DNA from: Acidimicrobiia bacterium
GTDB taxonomy: Bacteria; Actinomycetota; Acidimicrobiia; Acidimicrobiales; Aldehydirespiratoraceae
DNA length: 64,000 nucleotides
Assembly (NCBI GenBank): GCA_022821685.1
Contig: JAJEDD010000008.1
Span: 1 to 64,000, forward strand
Direction: 5' to 3'
The position numbers and the translations under genes were made by a program. The notes beneath the pieces were generated by a model. It saw nothing but the letters and a program-made list of their open reading frames with translations, did no database searches and was not told the DNA's origin. This document shows, piece after piece, positions 62,643 to 64,000 of the stretch (its first letter is position 1; each line of letters starts with the position of its first letter).

Positions 62643-62924
62643 TCAGCGTCGCAAACCGAGATGGGCGATCAACGCCCGGTACCGCTCGACGTCGTTCTCC
62701 TTCACGTAGTCGAGCAGCCTCCTGCGCCGACCCACCAGCATCAGCAGGCCCCTCCGGCTGTGGTGGTCCTTCTTGTGGACCCGCAGATGCTCGGTGAGGT
62801 GGTTGATGCGATCCGACAGCAGAGCGATCTGGACTTCGGGAGAGCCGGTGTCGGTCTCGGGAAGCCCGAAGGTCTCCGCCGTCGAGGCGATGGTCTCGGC
62901 CTTGGGGGGGAGGCTGGTAGGCAT
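62643..62924 (-). CDS. rpsO: 30S ribosomal protein S15
   Basis: S15 binds the central domain of 16S rRNA. The 93-residue protein has the family signature [21 protein letters not shown] and [23 protein letters not shown] 62924 with GGAG 5-6 bases ahead gives a normal length; the frame is open further upstream. Upstream, 62925-63165 must hold its promoter and that of the divergent gene. Confidence 0.97.
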   Translation of the reverse strand: MPTSLPPKAETIASTAETFGLPETDTGSPEVQIALLSDRINHLTEHLRVHKKDHHSRRGLLMLVGRRRRLLDYVKENDVERYRALIAHLGLRR

Positions 62925-63165
62925 GGAATCTCCGTTGGGTATCGGACCCTGCTGCACGACCCGCAATGCGAGGCCAACAGCGGTTGTCGCTGAACGCGAC
63001 ACGTCCCGCACCTACGCGGAACGTGCCGCAAGCCTACCGCGCCGCAAGCTCCACCCACCGCACCCGACAAAGGCGCCGAAGCGTCGCTCGAACCGGGCTG
63101 ATAGTGTGCTGCGGCCTCGAGCATTCGTTCGAGGTTCTGTCTGTGAAGATAATCAAGGAGTTGAC

Positions 63166-63540
63166 ATGGGCGCCGTTCACGTAGAGGTGACAATCTCCAA
63201 CATTGCCGAGCCGGATCGTGGCTGGACGGGGCGGTTCCTCGTGGACACGGGGGCAACCGATTGCATGGTGCCGCGCAAGCACATGGAGGCCATAGGGATT
63301 GAGCCTGACTGGCAGCGTGTCTACGAACTGGCCGACGGAAGCGCGATACGTTTCGACATAGCGCCCGCTCGCATCGAGTTCATGGGTGAGCGCACCTCCG
63401 TGGACGTCATCTTCGGCAACGACGACGCCGAGCCCCTTCTGGGGCTCACCGCGCTGGAGTCAGCCGGCGTGGAGATCGACCCAGCCAATCAGCGGCTCAA
63501 GCGCCTCCCCGCAGTGCGCCTGAAGCCGATTGGACGATAG
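63166..63540 (+). CDS. Retropepsin-like aspartic protease (clan AA)
   Basis: This is a 124-residue single-domain protein with the aspartic protease signature VDTGATDCMVP (Asp27) in the first third, a flap-like region (ELADGSAIRF) and the family end PLLGLTALESAGVEIDP. Such proteins are half the size of pepsin and act as dimers. AAGGAG 5 bases before the ATG fixes the start; the frame is open upstream through the rpsO region. The role is unknown. Confidence 0.82.
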   Translation: MGAVHVEVTISNIAEPDRGWTGRFLVDTGATDCMVPRKHMEAIGIEPDWQRVYELADGSAIRFDIAPARIEFMGERTSVDVIFGNDDAEPLLGLTALESAGVEIDPANQRLKRLPAVRLKPIGR

Positions 63541-63554
63541 ACGTCGGACCCCGA

Positions 63555-64000
63555 TCACGCCGGTCCGGCTGCGAGGCCGCCCAACAGGTCTTCGAGGAGC
63601 GGGCTGCTCCAGGTGAGCAACGCAACGTCGTCGTGGTCGGCGCAGGCCCGCCGGTCGAACGTCACCGCCCGATCGTCGCTGCGGCTCAGCCTCCAGACGC
63701 CGTCGCGCTCGGGGTCGGGGGGGAGCAGGGCCGCGACTGCCGGGATCGACAGCAGCCTGTCGCGCAGGTCTTGGAGGGTCATCGCTGGGCGGAGTTCCGT
63801 GGAGGGCTCGGGCACGGCGTCGAGATGCTCGACACGCACCGCGGCCCCCTCCGCCCGTTGGGCCGAGGATTCGATCCGCCGCGCCGCCTGCTCGGCTGAG
63901 ATCACGCCCATCGCGGCTTCCCGCAGCGCGTTCTCTGCCTCAGCGAGCACCGGTGAGGTGCTGCCGAGCACAGCCTCGAAGTTGCCGAAGCGGTCGCGCA
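63555..64000 (-). CDS. C-terminal part of a protein running off the right edge
   Basis: The minus-strand frame is open from the window end (RFGNFEAVLGSTSPVLAEAE) to a stop at 63555, 148 residues. GTG 63971 is one possible internal start, but conserved-looking sequence continues upstream of it, so the gene is probably cut by the edge. The end reads VALLTWSSPLLEDLLGGLA, which recalls the last segment of large SNF2/RapA-like helicases. I cannot confirm that, and no motif of an active domain is inside the window. Confidence 0.45.
   Translation of the reverse strand, partial: RDRFGNFEAVLGSTSPVLAEAENALREAAMGVISAEQAARRIESSAQRAEGAAVRVEHLDAVPEPSTELRPAMTLQDLRDRLLSIPAVAALLPPDPERDGVWRLSRSDDRAVTFDRRACADHDDVALLTWSSPLLEDLLGGLAAGPA

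Overview
The window reads as a high-GC Actinomycetota chromosome. Many genes start with GTG, stop/start overlaps are frequent, and SOS boxes of the GAAC-N4-GTTC type precede lexA and recA. The mix of a class II NrdJ, a dimeric-type GlyRS, the miaB-miaA-dapF-hflX order and a nucleoside-type BMP transporter fits class Acidimicrobiia. That placement is inference from gene content, not from a marker tree.

Bases 1-10,093 are an accessory segment that looks like a decayed genomic island ending at the 3' end of tRNA-Asn(GTT). It starts with the last codons of an ISL3-like transposase. Next comes a five-gene minus-strand operon that I read as a CBASS anti-phage system: a DUF2188 protein, an HNH-SAVED nuclease effector (Cap5-like), a CD-NTase, an E2-E1 ligase-like Cap2, and a membrane-anchored protein of unknown function in the place where a Cap3 (JAB) peptidase often lies. 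Upstream are a 1200-residue SNF2-type helicase with a C-terminal DUF3883/nuclease-like domain, and a toxin-antitoxin remnant whose RelE-like toxin is broken by a frameshift and an internal stop. Short repeats and AT-rich DNA follow, up to the tRNA.

From 10,094 on, the window is core genome. dnaG, whose stop codon lies inside the tRNA gene, is divergent from glyS. A minus-strand run phoH-ybeY-corC-era-uppS-recO covers RNA maturation, GTPase, cell-wall lipid and repair functions. A plus-strand operon encodes a BMP-family nucleoside-type ABC transporter whose binding lipoprotein carries a long His/Asp/Glu-rich linker, followed by a PhyH-like oxygenase. Then come lgt, an acyl-CoA dehydrogenase with a YihY-like membrane protein, and nrdJ.

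The block from 32 to 47 kb holds the SOS core: a LysM protein that may be a YneA-like division inhibitor, lexA with three upstream boxes, and recA with one. Between them lies the run miaB-miaA-dapF-hflX-dapC-dapD-dapE. The last block, 46-63 kb, is a long minus-strand series: rpsO, pnp, dapB, SURF1-like, dapA, rnj, ftsK, a Ca/Na exchanger, glutaminyl cyclase, a CapA-like lipoprotein, rimO, pgsA and cinA. Together the window carries dapA, B, C, D, E and F, a near-complete succinylase route to meso-diaminopimelate.

A dispersed GC-rich repeat of about 50-145 bp occurs at least seven times between and inside genes, in two sequence variants. In-frame 39-bp minisatellites or linker insertions occur in ftsK, rimO and miaB. 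The right edge has a small retropepsin-like protease and a 5'-truncated gene of uncertain function.
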